A stretch of 64,000 nucleotides of DNA from Mesobacillus jeotgali (GTDB lineage Bacteria > Bacillota > Bacilli > Bacillales > Cytobacillaceae): NCBI RefSeq assembly GCF_002874535.1, contig NZ_CP025025.1, forward strand, positions 3,123,312-3,187,311, written 5' to 3'. Of the stretch, positions 24,188 through 34,222 are shown in pieces; positions within the stretch are counted from its first letter, which is position 1; every line of letters begins with the position of its first letter. The position numbers were made by a program, and so were the translations under genes. The notes below the pieces were generated by a model. That model had not been told where the DNA came from and did no database searches. It worked only from the letters and a program-made list of their open reading frames with translations.

Positions 24188-25456
24188 TTACTTCTCCTTC
24201 CGCATCATGTTATTTGGGTAGACAGGCTTGTCCATCTTGAACTTGACGATTTGTAAAGGATGGCGGGCTACATCCAGCTCATTGCCATCTTCATCCCAAA
24301 TCTTCTCAACGACATGAGTGAAGTTCTCGATTTCTGGGCCAAAGAATTCAACCTCGTCACCTGGCTTGAAGTAGTTTCTTTGCTGAAGTGTTACCATTTG
24401 CGTCTCAGCATTATAATCAAGCACAAGCCCGGCAAAATCGAAAGTTGTCTTTTTGCTATGGTTTCCAAACATTTGCTCTTTATACCCAGGAACTCCCTCA
24501 AAGAAGGCAGTTGCTGTCTCACGGTTCGCACATTTGTCCAATTCTTCAAGCCATTCCTGCTTGATGACAAAGTTCTCAGGGTCTGCGCAATAAGCATCAA
24601 TCACTTTGCGGTATACGCTGACTACCGTTGCGATATAGTGAATCGACTTCATGCGGCCTTCGATTTTAAGGCTGTCGATGCCAAGCTCGATCATGCGTGG
24701 GATCGATTCGATCAGCTTAAGATCCTTTGGGCTCATCGCAAATGGAGAGTCACCTTCAGCAAACAAGGCGTTTTCTTCATTTCCTTCAAGTGTGTACAAG
24801 TCATAGTCCCAGCGGCAAGACTGGCAGCAGCCGCCGCGGTTAGAATCACGTGCTGTCATATGATTGCTCAATGTACAGCGACCTGAGTATGCAATACACA
24901 TTGCTCCATGGATGAAGGTTTCAATTTCGATATCTACTTTTTCCTTCATTTCCTTGATTTCATCAGCACTTGTCTCACGCGCAAGAACGACACGCTCAAG
25001 GCCTTCTTCCTTCCAAAACTGAACAGCCTTCCAGTTTGAAAGGGATTGCTGTGTGCTCAAGTGAACTTCAATCTCAGGAGCAACCCTGCGGCAAGTTTCG
25101 ATAATCAAAGGATCAGCTACGATAATGCCATGAACGCCAGCTCCCTTTAATCCCAACAGATAGTCTTCGAGACCATCGATGTTCTCATTATGTGCAAAGA
25201 TGTTTGTTGTAACATAAATTTTTGCTCCATACTTCTTGGCGAACTCTACGCCTTCCTTCATTTCTTCAAACGTAAAATTATCTGCGTTAGAGCGCAATCC
25301 ATACTCCTGCCCGCCAATAAAGACGGCATCTGCACCATACTGGACCGCAATCTTAAGTTTTTCAAGATTACCGGCTGGAGCAAGCAGTTCTGGTTTTTTC
25401 ACGATCACACGCTTCCCGTCAACAATTTGCGAGATTTTATCTCCTACTGCTGTCAT
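24188..25456 (-). CDS. trhP2: TrhP2, U32-family tRNA hydroxylation protein
   Basis: A 422-residue U32 'peptidase' family protein (YrrO). It takes part in prephenate-dependent hydroxylation of U34 in tRNA to ho5U. The family region IHGAMCIAYSGRCTLSNHM is followed by a GGCCQSC cluster, giving four or more cysteines near residues 168-197 suited to an iron-sulfur site; the barrel start KPELLAPAGN is at the N-terminus. GAGGAGG precedes the ATG. It is co-transcribed with trhP1 and trmR, which together make mo5U34. Confidence 0.92.
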   Translation of the reverse strand: MTAVGDKISQIVDGKRVIVKKPELLAPAGNLEKLKIAVQYGADAVFIGGQEYGLRSNADNFTFEEMKEGVEFAKKYGAKIYVTTNIFAHNENIDGLEDYLLGLKGAGVHGIIVADPLIIETCRRVAPEIEVHLSTQQSLSNWKAVQFWKEEGLERVVLARETSADEIKEMKEKVDIEIETFIHGAMCIAYSGRCTLSNHMTARDSNRGGCCQSCRWDYDLYTLEGNEENALFAEGDSPFAMSPKDLKLIESIPRMIELGIDSLKIEGRMKSIHYIATVVSVYRKVIDAYCADPENFVIKQEWLEELDKCANRETATAFFEGVPGYKEQMFGNHSKKTTFDFAGLVLDYNAETQMVTLQQRNYFKPGDEVEFFGPEIENFTHVVEKIWDEDGNELDVARHPLQIVKFKMDKPVYPNNMMRKEK

Positions 25457-25483
25457 TACGCAACCTCCTCATAGTTCTTACTG

Positions 25484-26413
25484 TTAATAAACCGTCTCTT
25501 TGAAAAAGAATCCTGTATCCAGTGGGCGGTTTGGCGGCTGCAGTTCTTCCGCTGCTTCAAGCAAGCCGTCTTTTTCTTCGTCATATTGGTCTGGAGCTTC
25601 AACAGCCAAATCAATGGCTTTGCGATAAAGCTTTGTAACTTCCAAAATATATTCAGGGCTCTTCAGGATGCCGTCAATTTTAAAAGAATCGACACCGGCT
25701 TCCACAAGCTCCGTTAGTTCATCAATAATGCAAATATCGTTCGGACTCATGATATGAGTGCCATTTTCATCCTCGAAAATAGGGTATTTATTTTCTCGCT
25801 CTTTATCATGAAGGAACATATTGCGTTCTTGTTTGCGGTTCTCAACTTCGAGCGCTTTGCCTTGGTATTCAAAGTAATGTCCGAGCAGTGGGCGTTTAGA
25901 TTGGAACATGTTCATCATTCCGTGGACCTGCACCTCTATTTCAACCTCGGCATTTTCCTTGATCTCAACAATAGCGTCCATATTGATTTCCCTTGCAAGA
26001 ACGGCACGTTTTGCACCCTTCCTGCCCCAATAGTTGCAAGTATACCAGTTCGTGCCTGTTGTTTCCGTGCTCCAATGCAACTTTATCTCAGGGGCATATT
26101 CCTTTGCAGCCATCAGTACTGCTGGGTCGCCGAAAGTGACTCCGTCTGCATGTACATCCTTAAGGAAAGTCAGGTAATCACCAAGCAAGTCCACTTTTTC
26201 ATTGTGGAACAACGCGTTCATAGCGACATAAACTTTCTTGCCTTTGGAATGTGCAAGTTCGATTGCCTGCTTTACGTCTTCACGGTTAAATTCACCAGCG
26301 AGCCGCAGGCCGAATTTCTGTTCACCAATCAAGAAAGCATCTGCTCCTGCCTCCGCCAGTGGAATAATATCCTCAACACTCTTTGGAGTTACCAATAATT
26401 CAGGTTTATTCAT
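25484..26413 (-). CDS. trhP1: TrhP1, U32-family tRNA hydroxylation protein
   Basis: A 309-residue U32-family protein (YrrN), paralogous to TrhP2 in its barrel (ELLVTPKSVEDI; FGDPAVLMAAKEYAPEIKLH). The cysteine cluster of TrhP2 is missing: the equivalent segment reads VHGMMNMFQSKRPLL. The two proteins are thought to act together. The ATG at 26413 has GAGGTG six bases upstream and is preferred over a GTG at 26422; the ribosome site overlaps the end of trmR, so translation is probably coupled. Confidence 0.9.
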   Translation of the reverse strand: MNKPELLVTPKSVEDIIPLAEAGADAFLIGEQKFGLRLAGEFNREDVKQAIELAHSKGKKVYVAMNALFHNEKVDLLGDYLTFLKDVHADGVTFGDPAVLMAAKEYAPEIKLHWSTETTGTNWYTCNYWGRKGAKRAVLAREINMDAIVEIKENAEVEIEVQVHGMMNMFQSKRPLLGHYFEYQGKALEVENRKQERNMFLHDKERENKYPIFEDENGTHIMSPNDICIIDELTELVEAGVDSFKIDGILKSPEYILEVTKLYRKAIDLAVEAPDQYDEEKDGLLEAAEELQPPNRPLDTGFFFKETVY

Positions 26414-26418
26414 TCCGT

Positions 26419-27057
26419 TCACCTCTTCTTACTAACCGCTATGCCATCGCCAATCGGAAGGATGACTGTATCATACTCTTGATTGGCTGTGAGCCAGCGG
26501 TTGAATTCGTCTATTTTTTTAACCAGGCTGCGAAGTCTTCTGCTATCAGCTTCCTGATTATATACAAGCCCTTTAAAAAGGACATTATCCGTAATGATCA
26601 TTCCTCCTGGTTTTAAATACCGGGAGTACATTTCGAAAAAGCGCTTATACTGACCTTTTGCCGCATCAATAAAAATTGCATCAAATGGGGCATGGCTGGC
26701 AACTTCCTCTTCAAGCTCAAGCGCATCACCACTGATTGGGATGATCTGCTGTTGCATGTCTGCCCTCTTAATATAATCAACAGCAAGCGTAAACCGTTCC
26801 TGATCACGTTCCAAAGTGACGATCTTTGTTTGCGGCAGGGCGAATGCCATCCTTAATGCTGAATAGCCAATTGCCGTCCCTACCTCCAGGACCGCTTCCG
26901 GCTGCTGTATTCTCAACAACTGCAGCATGGTTTCGATACCTGACGGCTCCATGATGGGAACTCCATTTTGATGGGCATATTCCTCCATCTCAGCAAGGAG
27001 GCCATTCCTGGGCTGTATTAAAGAATCTATATAATTTTGCAGCTCTTGACTAAGCAA
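26419..27057 (-). CDS. trmR: tRNA 5-hydroxyuridine methyltransferase TrmR
   Basis: A 212-residue O-methyltransferase (YrrM) that converts ho5U34 to mo5U34 in tRNA. The SAM motif is VLEVGTAIGYSALRMA near residue 55, and the metal-binding DAIFIDAAKGQY and ITDNVLFKG blocks match class I cation-dependent methyltransferases. The start is a TTG at 27057 with GAGGTG eight bases upstream. A possible structured leader RNA lies upstream at about 27125-27230. Confidence 0.92.
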   Translation of the reverse strand: MLSQELQNYIDSLIQPRNGLLAEMEEYAHQNGVPIMEPSGIETMLQLLRIQQPEAVLEVGTAIGYSALRMAFALPQTKIVTLERDQERFTLAVDYIKRADMQQQIIPISGDALELEEEVASHAPFDAIFIDAAKGQYKRFFEMYSRYLKPGGMIITDNVLFKGLVYNQEADSRRLRSLVKKIDEFNRWLTANQEYDTVILPIGDGIAVSKKR

Positions 27058-27124
27058 GCTGCTTCACCTCTATTCAAAGGCTATTTCTCAGCCAGAGTAG
27101 GTATATGAATGACTGTCAGAGCAT

Positions 27125-27230
27125 GAAAAAAATAGCGTTCACAGGTTAAGAGGGGACACCACCGGGCAATGTTGCCCTTCAGGTTCATAAGCTAAAAGCC
27201 GCAACTCCTACTTCTGCAATACACGCTATC
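27125..27230 (-). ncRNA. Candidate structured leader RNA or small RNA upstream of trmR
   Basis: On the minus strand ATAGCGT (27229-27223) pairs with ACGCTAT (27138-27132), which is followed by seven T. Inside, CAG/CTG extends the closing helix, and GGGCAA/TTGCCC forms a perfect inner hairpin. The ~100-base unit ends like an intrinsic terminator and sits between mltG and trmR. I do not recognise a known RNA family. It could be an attenuator for the tRNA-modification operon or an independent RNA. Confidence 0.45.
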
Positions 27231-27365
27231 AAATGAATCAGAGCTCCACTAAAGAGCCTTCGCTAGACAGTAAAATACTATTTAGATCTAGAAAAAACAC
27301 TTGTATTATTTTATCACAATAAGAAGGGAAATGCTAATCTTTCTGCATTTCCCTTTAAATTACTG

Positions 27366-28508
27366 TTATTTTTTGTTCGTGATGTGTTCATTCACTTTGC
27401 GATTATGTTCCGCAAGTGTTTTAGAGAAGAGCACATCTCCTGTTGACGTTGCAAGGAAATACATATCATCTGTGTCGGCAGGTGCCAGAGTGGCTTCAAT
27501 CGACATTACCCCTGGATTAGCGATTGGGCCTGGCGGCAACCCCTGGATTTTATAGGTATTATAAGGGTCATCAATTTCAAGATCCTTATAAAACACCCGT
27601 TCTTTATGTTCTCCGTGCGCATATAGAACAGTAGGGTCTGTTTGCAGCATCATACCGTCTTCCAGGCGATTATAGAAAACGCTCGCGATTTTATCGCGGT
27701 CAACTTTATCAGTCGCTTCTTCTTCAATGAGTGATGCCATCGTCATCAATTCATGCGTCGTCATTTCTCTTTCTTCCATCTGTCCTCTGAATTCACCGAG
27801 AACTTCCTTAGTTTTAGTTAGCATGACAGTAACGATTTCCTCGACCGTTGGTCTTTCAGAATAGAAAGGATAAGTTGCCGGGAACAGATAGCCTTCAAGC
27901 GGATACTTCACATTTTCTTTTAAAATGTCTTCCGTCAGAACGTCAGGATATCTTCCCATCATTTTCGTGATGAACTCTTTATCGTTCAGCTGTTTGAAAA
28001 TTTCTTCTTCGTTTTGCTGAGTCTTCTCCGCGATAATTCCAGCGATTTGCTTCAGCTGCTTTCCTTCAGGAATGGTAATTTTCATGACCACTTCCTGCAT
28101 GACCTTACCAGTTTTCAAGCTCGAAATTATTTCCGGAAGTGTCATGGATGGATTCATTTTGTAATCCCCGGCCATAAAACCTGCTTCGTTTTTAAATTTC
28201 ACATAGTATTTGAAAACCCTCGCATCCCGAATTACACCATTCTCCTCCAATATCTTTCCGATTCCTGTAGTAGAGGAGCCGATAGGGATATTGACATTGA
28301 TCGTCTTCTCGCTGGATGCATCTACTGGCTTAAGGGCTTCTTTAATATAATAATATCCGCCTCCGCCAACTGCCCCGATGAGCAGTATACCAACGATCGC
28401 CGTGATGAATACAATCTTCCTAACAATCCTTGCTTCCTTTTGCTGTTCGACCAACCTCTCAGCAATCAATTTCTTTTTATCTTGTTTATTATTTTTTTCG
28501 TCAGACAT
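27366..28508 (-). CDS. mltG: Endolytic murein transglycosylase MltG
   Basis: A 380-residue membrane-anchored enzyme (YrrL) that cuts nascent peptidoglycan strands. A cytoplasmic basic start is followed by one membrane segment (about residues 31-53) and the YceG domain. The catalytic Glu is in MASLIEEEATD, and the TYKIQGLPPGPIANPG motif near the C-terminus is diagnostic. GGAGGGGGAAGTT precedes the ATG. It stands upstream of the trmR operon. Confidence 0.95.
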   Translation of the reverse strand: MSDEKNNKQDKKKLIAERLVEQQKEARIVRKIVFITAIVGILLIGAVGGGGYYYIKEALKPVDASSEKTINVNIPIGSSTTGIGKILEENGVIRDARVFKYYVKFKNEAGFMAGDYKMNPSMTLPEIISSLKTGKVMQEVVMKITIPEGKQLKQIAGIIAEKTQQNEEEIFKQLNDKEFITKMMGRYPDVLTEDILKENVKYPLEGYLFPATYPFYSERPTVEEIVTVMLTKTKEVLGEFRGQMEEREMTTHELMTMASLIEEEATDKVDRDKIASVFYNRLEDGMMLQTDPTVLYAHGEHKERVFYKDLEIDDPYNTYKIQGLPPGPIANPGVMSIEATLAPADTDDMYFLATSTGDVLFSKTLAEHNRKVNEHITNKK

Positions 28509-28728
28509 AACTTCCCCCTCCAGTTAACAATGTTGATTTCCTGGATACTCTCTATTTTCACATCTCGAACCATTATACTATATTTTTTATTTCTATTTGC
28601 AAATAATTACGAAAAAATACCTTGAACGACAAACAAACCAAAATTTCGACAGCGGAATTAGGGCATGTGATAACACAAGTTGTTGCTTTTGCGGGTAAGG
28701 GTGCTGGCATGAAGGCCAATTGAGATAC

Positions 28729-29040
28729 CTATTGGACACTTTACGGAGATTCTTCCCACTGTTTGTCCGATAGAGCCTTTCTATCGGACACTTCCCAGAG
28801 GTTCTTCCCTCTGTTTGTCTGATAAAGCACTTCTATTGGACAATCTCCAAAGATTCTCCTCCCTGTTTGTCCGATAGAGCCTTTCTATTGGACACTTTCC
28901 AAAGATTCTTCCCTCTGTTTGTCCGATAGAGCCCTTCTATTGGACAATCTCCAAAGATTCTTCCTTCTTTTTGTCCGATAGAGCCCTTCTATTGGACAAT
29001 CTCAAAAGATTCTCCTTTCTGTTTGTCCGACAGGTTTACT
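28729..29040. repeat. Tandem array, six 52-bp units (GGACA-N25-TGTCC register)
   Basis: Six units start at 28729, 28781, 28833, 28885, 28937 and 28989, each exactly 52 bp and mostly over 80 percent alike. Each holds CTATTGGACA near its start and TTTGTCCGATAGAG near its end, so unit junctions form TGTCCGATAGA/TCTATTGGACA hairpins. The array begins directly after the yrzB terminator. The adjoining 28509-28728 holds the mltG upstream region and no gene. Confidence 0.95.
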
Positions 29041-29052
29041 GTGAAAAAATAA

Positions 29053-29079
29053 AGGACCAGGCATCATTCGCCTGGTCCT
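29053..29079 (-). terminator. yrzB terminator
   Basis: Perfect ten-base stem AGGACCAGGC/GCCTGGTCCT followed by TTATTTTTTC on the minus strand. Confidence 0.92.
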
Positions 29080-29090
29080 AATGTAATAAT

Positions 29091-29378
29091 TTATTCTTCG
29101 TCTTGCTCTGCAAGGAATGTTTCTAGCATTTCTTCGATCATGTCCCATTCTGCGTCAGTTTCGATTGGCATTAGTTCGCCGTCTTCGTTGTCTTCTGACG
29201 GTGTGAATGCTGACGCGTGGATTTCGATTTCTTCGTCGTCGTTATCCTCCGCACCTACTGGGTAATAAAGCACATATGACTTGCCAAATTCATCAGAGTC
29301 AAATGTGAAAAGTACTTCGCATAGTTGTTCGTTGCCGTTTTCGTCTACTACTGTAATGTTGTTTTCGCCGTGATCCAT
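29091..29378 (-). CDS. yrzB: DUF1292 protein YrzB
   Basis: A 95-residue very acidic protein of the DUF1292 family, with the conserved start [18 protein letters not shown] and the YYPVGAED region. It is the fourth gene of the conserved alaS-ireB-ruvX-yrzB row. The ATG at 29378 is six bases from GAGGTG; a GTG nine bases earlier is part of that site. Function unknown. Confidence 0.9.
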   Translation of the reverse strand: MDHGENNITVVDENGNEQLCEVLFTFDSDEFGKSYVLYYPVGAEDNDDEEIEIHASAFTPSEDNEDGELMPIETDAEWDMIEEMLETFLAEQDEE

Positions 29379-29393
29379 TGTAGTCACCTCAAT

Positions 29394-29810
29394 TTAATTT
29401 TGGCTGTTTAAATAGCCTTGTAGAATCATCACTGCGGCCATTTTATCAATGACCTTTTTCCTTTTCTTGCGGCTCAAGTCTGCCTCGAGCAAAACCCGCT
29501 CTGCAGCCACTGTCGTCAGACGCTCGTCCCAGAGGATGACAGGGACGCCGAACCTTTCCTCCAATTCACGGGCATAGAATTGGCTCGCTTCTCCGCGTGG
29601 CCCAATAGTGCCGTTCATGTTCTTGGGCAGTCCGACGACAACTTTGCCGACTTCGTACTCTTTTATTATTTTACCTAATTCATCGAAACCAAACACATTT
29701 TCTTCTTCGTTGATTTTCAATGTTTCAAGTCCCTGAGCAGTCCATCCCAGTTCATCGCTCAGCGCAATGCCGACTGTTTTTGAGCCGACATCCAGTCCCA
29801 TCGTACGCAT
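29394..29810 (-). CDS. ruvX: YqgF/RuvX-type nuclease YrrK
   Basis: A 138-residue RNase H-fold protein. The first catalytic Asp is in [14 protein letters not shown] (residue 7), with later acidic residues in LWDERLTTV and MAAVMILQ. Homologues process the 5' end of pre-16S rRNA and were earlier called Holliday junction resolvases. It lies directly between ireB (no gap) and yrzB, the usual order in Firmicutes. Confidence 0.93.
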   Translation of the reverse strand: MRTMGLDVGSKTVGIALSDELGWTAQGLETLKINEEENVFGFDELGKIIKEYEVGKVVVGLPKNMNGTIGPRGEASQFYARELEERFGVPVILWDERLTTVAAERVLLEADLSRKKRKKVIDKMAAVMILQGYLNSQN

Positions 29811-30080
29811 TTATTTCCCCTCTCGGTGGTTCCTTAAATAGGATTTGACCAGTTCCTCGATAATTTCATCCCGCTCAAGCTTCCGGATGATATTGCGGGC
29901 ATCCCGATGGCGGGGAATATAGGCCGGGTCGCCAGAGAGCAAATAACCGACAATCTGGTTAATCGGGTTATATCCCTTTTCCTGCAATGCTTCATACACC
30001 TGCAGCAGGACTTCATTGGCGTCATGCTCAAAAGGCTCTTCGGGAAAATTAAATCTCATCGTCTTGTCAAACGAGCTCAT
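29811..30080 (-). CDS. ireB: IreB-family regulatory phosphoprotein YrzL
   Basis: An 89-residue UPF0297 protein starting [12 protein letters not shown]. In Enterococcus, IreB is phosphorylated on N-terminal Thr residues by the PASTA kinase IreK and negatively affects cephalosporin resistance; the Thr at residue 7 is kept. The [17 protein letters not shown] block is the family core. The ATG at 30080 sits six bases after GAGGTG. It is the gene after alaS, as in most Firmicutes. Confidence 0.92.
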   Translation of the reverse strand: MSSFDKTMRFNFPEEPFEHDANEVLLQVYEALQEKGYNPINQIVGYLLSGDPAYIPRHRDARNIIRKLERDEIIEELVKSYLRNHREGK

Positions 30081-30159
30081 CGAATGCACCTCTCTTTCAA
30101 AAAATAGCCGGTAAAATTTTCTTCAAGTTACCTTCATTCTACACTACTTTACTTTTATA

Positions 30160-32793
30160 TCAAATTGATTTTACCCATTCTTCGGCAAATTGAAGCGCAT
30201 TGTCGAGTTTTGATGGGTCTTTTCCGCCAGCCTGGGCCATATCCGGACGGCCTCCGCCGCCTCCGCCGCAAATTGCCGCTGCTTCCTTGATCAGTTTTCC
30301 AGCCTGGTATCCTTGCTTGATCAGATCATCTGTCACTGCAGCAATCAGATTCACTTTGCTGCCGTCGGTCATGCCTAGCAGAATGACAGCTGAACCTAGC
30401 TTTTGCTTCAAGTCATCAGCCATATTACGCAGGCTGTTCATATCTGCAGCCTGAACGCGTGCTGCAAGCAACTGGACACCATTCACTTCTTTGACATTGG
30501 AAGTAAGGCTTCCTGCTTCAATATTACCCAATTTAGCTGATAGAGATTCATTTTCGCGCTGAAGCTGTTTCATTTCTACAAGCATTGAATCGATTCTGTT
30601 TGCAACTTCTTTAGGAGAAGTCTTTAGTTTAGCTGCTGCATCTTTCAGGATGCTGATTTGATCATTTAGAACCTTGTAAGCAGCTTCTCCTGTTACAGCT
30701 TCAATCCTTCTTGTTCCTGCACCGATACCGCCTTCGGATACAATTTTGAACAATCCAATCACAGAAGTGTTAGGAACATGGCAGCCGCCACAAAGCTCAA
30801 GGCTGTAGTCGCCAACTTTTACGACACGGACAATATCGCCGTATTTTTCGCCGAACAATGCCATTGCGCCCATTGCTTTTGCTTCAGCAATTGCCTTGAA
30901 GCTAGTCTCAACCTGGATGCTTCTCCAGATTTTTTCGTTGACGATTGCTTCTACTTGCTCAAGCTCTTCAGCCGACACCTGACCAAAATGAGAGAAGTCG
31001 AAACGCAATCTATCAGGCTCGACTAGTGATCCTGCCTGGTTTACGTGACCACCAAGGACATCCTTCAATGCCTGATGGAGCAAGTGTGTTGCAGTATGGT
31101 TCTTGATGATTCTCGCACGGTTATCCTGGTCAACTTTAGCTGTCACTTCGAGCCCCTTCGTAACAGTGCCCTCTTCTACCACCGCATGGTGAAGGTTTTG
31201 GCCGTTAGGAGCTTTCTTTACATCCTTGACTGATACCTTCACCCCATTTGCTTCGATTGTTCCCTTATCAGCGATTTGGCCGCCACTTTCTGCATAGAAA
31301 GGTGTAGTATCAAGGATGAAATGAACCTCATCGCCTGCTTTAGCTTCCTCAACAAGCTCGCCTTCCTTGACTAATGCAACAATCTTGCTGTTTGTTTCAA
31401 AATTATCATAACCTACGAATTCGCTGCTTTCTTTAATGTCTCCCAGAATACCGCCTTGCACCTGCATGGAACCGACATCCTGTCGTGCAGCACGTGCTCT
31501 TTCACGCTGCAGCTCCATTTCTTTTTCGAAGCCTTCATGGTCAACCTTCAAGCCTTCTTCTTCAGCATACTCTTCTGTTAATTCGACAGGGAATCCGTAT
31601 GTGTCATAGAGACGGAAGACATCCTCGCCCTGTACCATGCCGCTGCCTTTTTCCTTCTCCTTCTTGATCAACTCGGAAAGAATCGCAAGGCCTTCGTTGA
31701 GCGTTTCATGGAAACGGTCTTCTTCGTTCTTGATGACCTTCTGGATAAAGTCTGTCTTTTCTTTGACCTCAGGATAGAAGTCATGCATGATTTCACCAAC
31801 AACAGGCACAAGCTCGTACATGAACGGTCGGTTGATGTTCAGCTTCTTCGCGTAACGAACAGCGCGTCGCAATAATCTGCGAAGTACATAGCCGCGGCCT
31901 TCGTTGGATGGAAGCGCACCGTCACCGACAGCAAAGGCAACAGTACGGATGTGGTCAGCGATGACTTTGAATGCCTCATCCTTTTCCTTGGACTGTCCGT
32001 ATTTCTCACCAGAGATTTCTTCCGTAGCATTGATGATTGGCATGAACAAATCTGTCTCAAAGTTTGTTGGAACGTCCTGAACTACTGAAGCCATGCGCTC
32101 AAGTCCCATGCCTGTATCAATGTTTTTCTTCGGCAGTGGAGTGTATGTTCCATCAGGATTGTGGTTGAACTCAGAGAACACGAGATTCCAGACTTCTAAA
32201 TAACGGTCATTTTCTCCACCAGGATATAATTCTGGATCTTCAGGATCATTGCCATATTCAGGCCCTCTATCGTAGAAGATTTCAGTGTTCGGACCACTTG
32301 GGCCTTCACCGATATCCCAGAAGTTCCCTTCAAGACGGATAATGCGCTCTTCAGGAACACCGACTTTTTCTCTCCAGATATTGAAAGCTTCATCGTCTTC
32401 AGGGTGAATTGTGACGGACAGTTTTTCTGGATCAAAGCCGATCCATTTTTCATCCGTTAGGAATTCCCATGCAAATTCAATGGCTTCTACCTTGAAATAG
32501 TCACCGATCGAGAAGTTTCCGAGCATTTCAAAGAACGTATGGTGGCGGGCTGTCTTGCCGACATTTTCGATATCATTCGTACGAATTGATTTTTGTGCGT
32601 TTGTGATCCGCGGATTTTCCGGCACGACACGGCCGTCAAAATACTTTTTCAATGTTGCAACACCGCTGTTAATCCAAAGCAGGGAAGGATCATCATGCGG
32701 TACAAGCGACGCACTCGGCTCGATTGCATGGCCCTTTTCCTTAAAATAATCAAGATACATTCTTCTGATTTCAGCACCTGTCAGTTTTTTCAT
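30160..32793 (-). CDS. alaS: Alanyl-tRNA synthetase AlaS
   Basis: An 877-residue class II synthetase. The N-terminal core has [12 protein letters not shown] and the motif 2/3 blocks ([27 protein letters not shown]). The editing domain has [11 protein letters not shown] and [10 protein letters not shown] zinc residues, and the C-terminal DHHA1 domain ends in [24 protein letters not shown] precedes the ATG. Expression is controlled by an alanine T-box leader about 60 bases upstream. Confidence 0.98.
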   Translation of the reverse strand: MKKLTGAEIRRMYLDYFKEKGHAIEPSASLVPHDDPSLLWINSGVATLKKYFDGRVVPENPRITNAQKSIRTNDIENVGKTARHHTFFEMLGNFSIGDYFKVEAIEFAWEFLTDEKWIGFDPEKLSVTIHPEDDEAFNIWREKVGVPEERIIRLEGNFWDIGEGPSGPNTEIFYDRGPEYGNDPEDPELYPGGENDRYLEVWNLVFSEFNHNPDGTYTPLPKKNIDTGMGLERMASVVQDVPTNFETDLFMPIINATEEISGEKYGQSKEKDEAFKVIADHIRTVAFAVGDGALPSNEGRGYVLRRLLRRAVRYAKKLNINRPFMYELVPVVGEIMHDFYPEVKEKTDFIQKVIKNEEDRFHETLNEGLAILSELIKKEKEKGSGMVQGEDVFRLYDTYGFPVELTEEYAEEEGLKVDHEGFEKEMELQRERARAARQDVGSMQVQGGILGDIKESSEFVGYDNFETNSKIVALVKEGELVEEAKAGDEVHFILDTTPFYAESGGQIADKGTIEANGVKVSVKDVKKAPNGQNLHHAVVEEGTVTKGLEVTAKVDQDNRARIIKNHTATHLLHQALKDVLGGHVNQAGSLVEPDRLRFDFSHFGQVSAEELEQVEAIVNEKIWRSIQVETSFKAIAEAKAMGAMALFGEKYGDIVRVVKVGDYSLELCGGCHVPNTSVIGLFKIVSEGGIGAGTRRIEAVTGEAAYKVLNDQISILKDAAAKLKTSPKEVANRIDSMLVEMKQLQRENESLSAKLGNIEAGSLTSNVKEVNGVQLLAARVQAADMNSLRNMADDLKQKLGSAVILLGMTDGSKVNLIAAVTDDLIKQGYQAGKLIKEAAAICGGGGGGRPDMAQAGGKDPSKLDNALQFAEEWVKSI

Positions 32794-32848
32794 AAAACTA
32801 ACCTCCTAAATCCAAGTGAAATTTAAGCTTTCAGGGATTTTAGGCAAC

Positions 32849-33094
32849 AAAAAAAGCCCTCATCCCTGGACAGGGACGAGAGCTTGCTCGCGGTACCACC
32901 CTGATTATGGACGCAAAGTCGCACGCCCATCTCTCAAAAACGCTTTAACGCAGCTGCTACGGCAGGTTTTGCCTGCACTCCGGAATAGCCTTCTGTTATC
33001 CTTCATCGGGAATTCTCGCAGCCTGGGAATCCCTCTCTGGACGATGGTCTATAACATACTCGTTCCTTCTACATTTTTCGAATTATTAATCTAT
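32849..33094 (-). promoter_or_regulatory. T-box riboswitch of alaS
   Basis: On the minus strand the T-box core GGGTGGTACCGCG lies near 32903-32891, where uncharged tRNA pairs through its NCCA end. Downstream is a strong terminator (32884-32855, AGCTCTCGTCCCT pairing with AGGGATGAGGGCT, then seven T). The upstream ~170 bases form stem I; a GCT triplet followed by A at 32989-32987 is a candidate alanine specifier. High uncharged tRNA-Ala should favour readthrough into alaS. Confidence 0.93.
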
Positions 33095-33100
33095 AGCCGA

Positions 33101-33129
33101 ATTATATATAGCCTCATGCTGTTTGTCAA
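33101..33129 (-). promoter_or_regulatory. Sigma-A promoter of the alaS T-box transcript
   Basis: Perfect consensus on the minus strand: TTGACA (33129-33124), 17 bases, TATAAT (33106-33101). It lies just beyond the yrrI stop codon. Confidence 0.92.
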
Positions 33130-33142
33130 ACGCTTGGCAAAA

Positions 33143-34222
33143 TTATGTTGGTCGCTCTTTCTTTCTCTCAAGAATGATATGGTCTTTTGCATGAATCAAA
33201 GCAGCTCTCAATACAACCAGCACGGGTACTGCTAGAATTAACCCCAGGATGCCGCCAACCTCTTCCCCAGCCAACAGTGCAAACATGATCATCAGCGGAT
33301 GCATGTGCAGGCTTTTGCCGACAATCAGCGGGGAGAGGATATTTCCCTCGAGGAACTGAAGCGAGAACACGATCACGAGTGATAAAAGCACCATCTTCAC
33401 CGACATTGTTGCGGCAATGATCACAGCTGGAATAGCTCCAATTATCGGGCCGAAATAAGGGATCACATTTGTTATCCCGACAATCGCTCCGAGCAGCAGT
33501 GAATACTTTATTCCCGCAAACCAAAAAAACAATGATGATAGGACACCAATTATGAGACATATGAGCAGCTGGCCTCGGATATAGCTGCCCAGCGATTTAT
33601 CGACTTCATGCAGGAATTTAGTGCCTGGCTGTCTCCACTGCCGTGGGGTGAGATACCACGCGGCTTTTTTCATGACATCGAAATCCTTCAGCATGTAAAA
33701 AGCGATAAAAGGAATCACGGCAATCGTCAGGATGGAGTTTACGATATTCAGCAGGAATGCCATCGAACCGGCGAGAACACCATCAAGCCATCGTTCCCCC
33801 CGGGTAATTCCATCTTCAATTCTTTCGTGAATGCCTGCCGGCCATGTCGAAGTCTGGTCAACAATGTTATTGACCATTTGTTTATACTGCTCGGCGAAAT
33901 ACGGAGCATTTTCCGCAAGGTCGCCCAGCTGGTGGATCAGTGCTGGTATCCCTTTGTAAAAAGCAAAGCCGGCTCCTCCAAAGAACAAAATATAGATGAT
34001 CAAGATTGAAACTCCGCGATGAAGCCCTTTTTGGTGAAGAGCTTCAACAATAGGATGCAGTAAATATGTAATGAACGCAGCCACGGAAAAAGGCACAAGC
34101 AGTGAAAGTAATACTTCCAAAAAAGGTACCCATATGGACTGCAATTTGATGAATACGTACAGAACAATGAATAAAAGGAGAAGAAATCCAAGCCGGTAAT
34201 ACCATTTCATCTGAATATTCAT
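33143..34222 (-). CDS. yrrI: AI-2E family transporter YrrI
   Basis: A 359-residue membrane protein with about eight hydrophobic segments and the PF01594 signature near the C-terminal half (GITNVIPYFGPIIGAIPAVI; LEGNILSPLIVGKSL). Family members have been proposed to export autoinducer-2 or act as ion or solute exporters; the substrate here is unknown. GGAGG precedes the ATG. It is the gene upstream of alaS, as in B. subtilis. Confidence 0.9.
   Translation of the reverse strand: MNIQMKWYYRLGFLLLLFIVLYVFIKLQSIWVPFLEVLLSLLVPFSVAAFITYLLHPIVEALHQKGLHRGVSILIIYILFFGGAGFAFYKGIPALIHQLGDLAENAPYFAEQYKQMVNNIVDQTSTWPAGIHERIEDGITRGERWLDGVLAGSMAFLLNIVNSILTIAVIPFIAFYMLKDFDVMKKAAWYLTPRQWRQPGTKFLHEVDKSLGSYIRGQLLICLIIGVLSSLFFWFAGIKYSLLLGAIVGITNVIPYFGPIIGAIPAVIIAATMSVKMVLLSLVIVFSLQFLEGNILSPLIVGKSLHMHPLMIMFALLAGEEVGGILGLILAVPVLVVLRAALIHAKDHIILERKKERPT

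Noticed and set aside
24260-24886. 208-codon plus-strand ORF opposite trhP2
   Set aside because: It is entirely inside a well supported gene on the opposite strand and has no recognisable domain.
27301-27555. 84-codon plus-strand ORF at the 3' end of mltG
   Set aside because: It overlaps the mltG coding end in antisense and has no ribosome site.
28729-29040. CRISPR array
   Set aside because: The whole 52-bp unit repeats; there are no short constant repeats with unique spacers of one length, and no cas genes are nearby.
32816-33235. 139-codon plus-strand ORF over the alaS T-box
   Set aside because: It runs antisense through the T-box structure and the end of yrrI; its composition is explained by the RNA stems.
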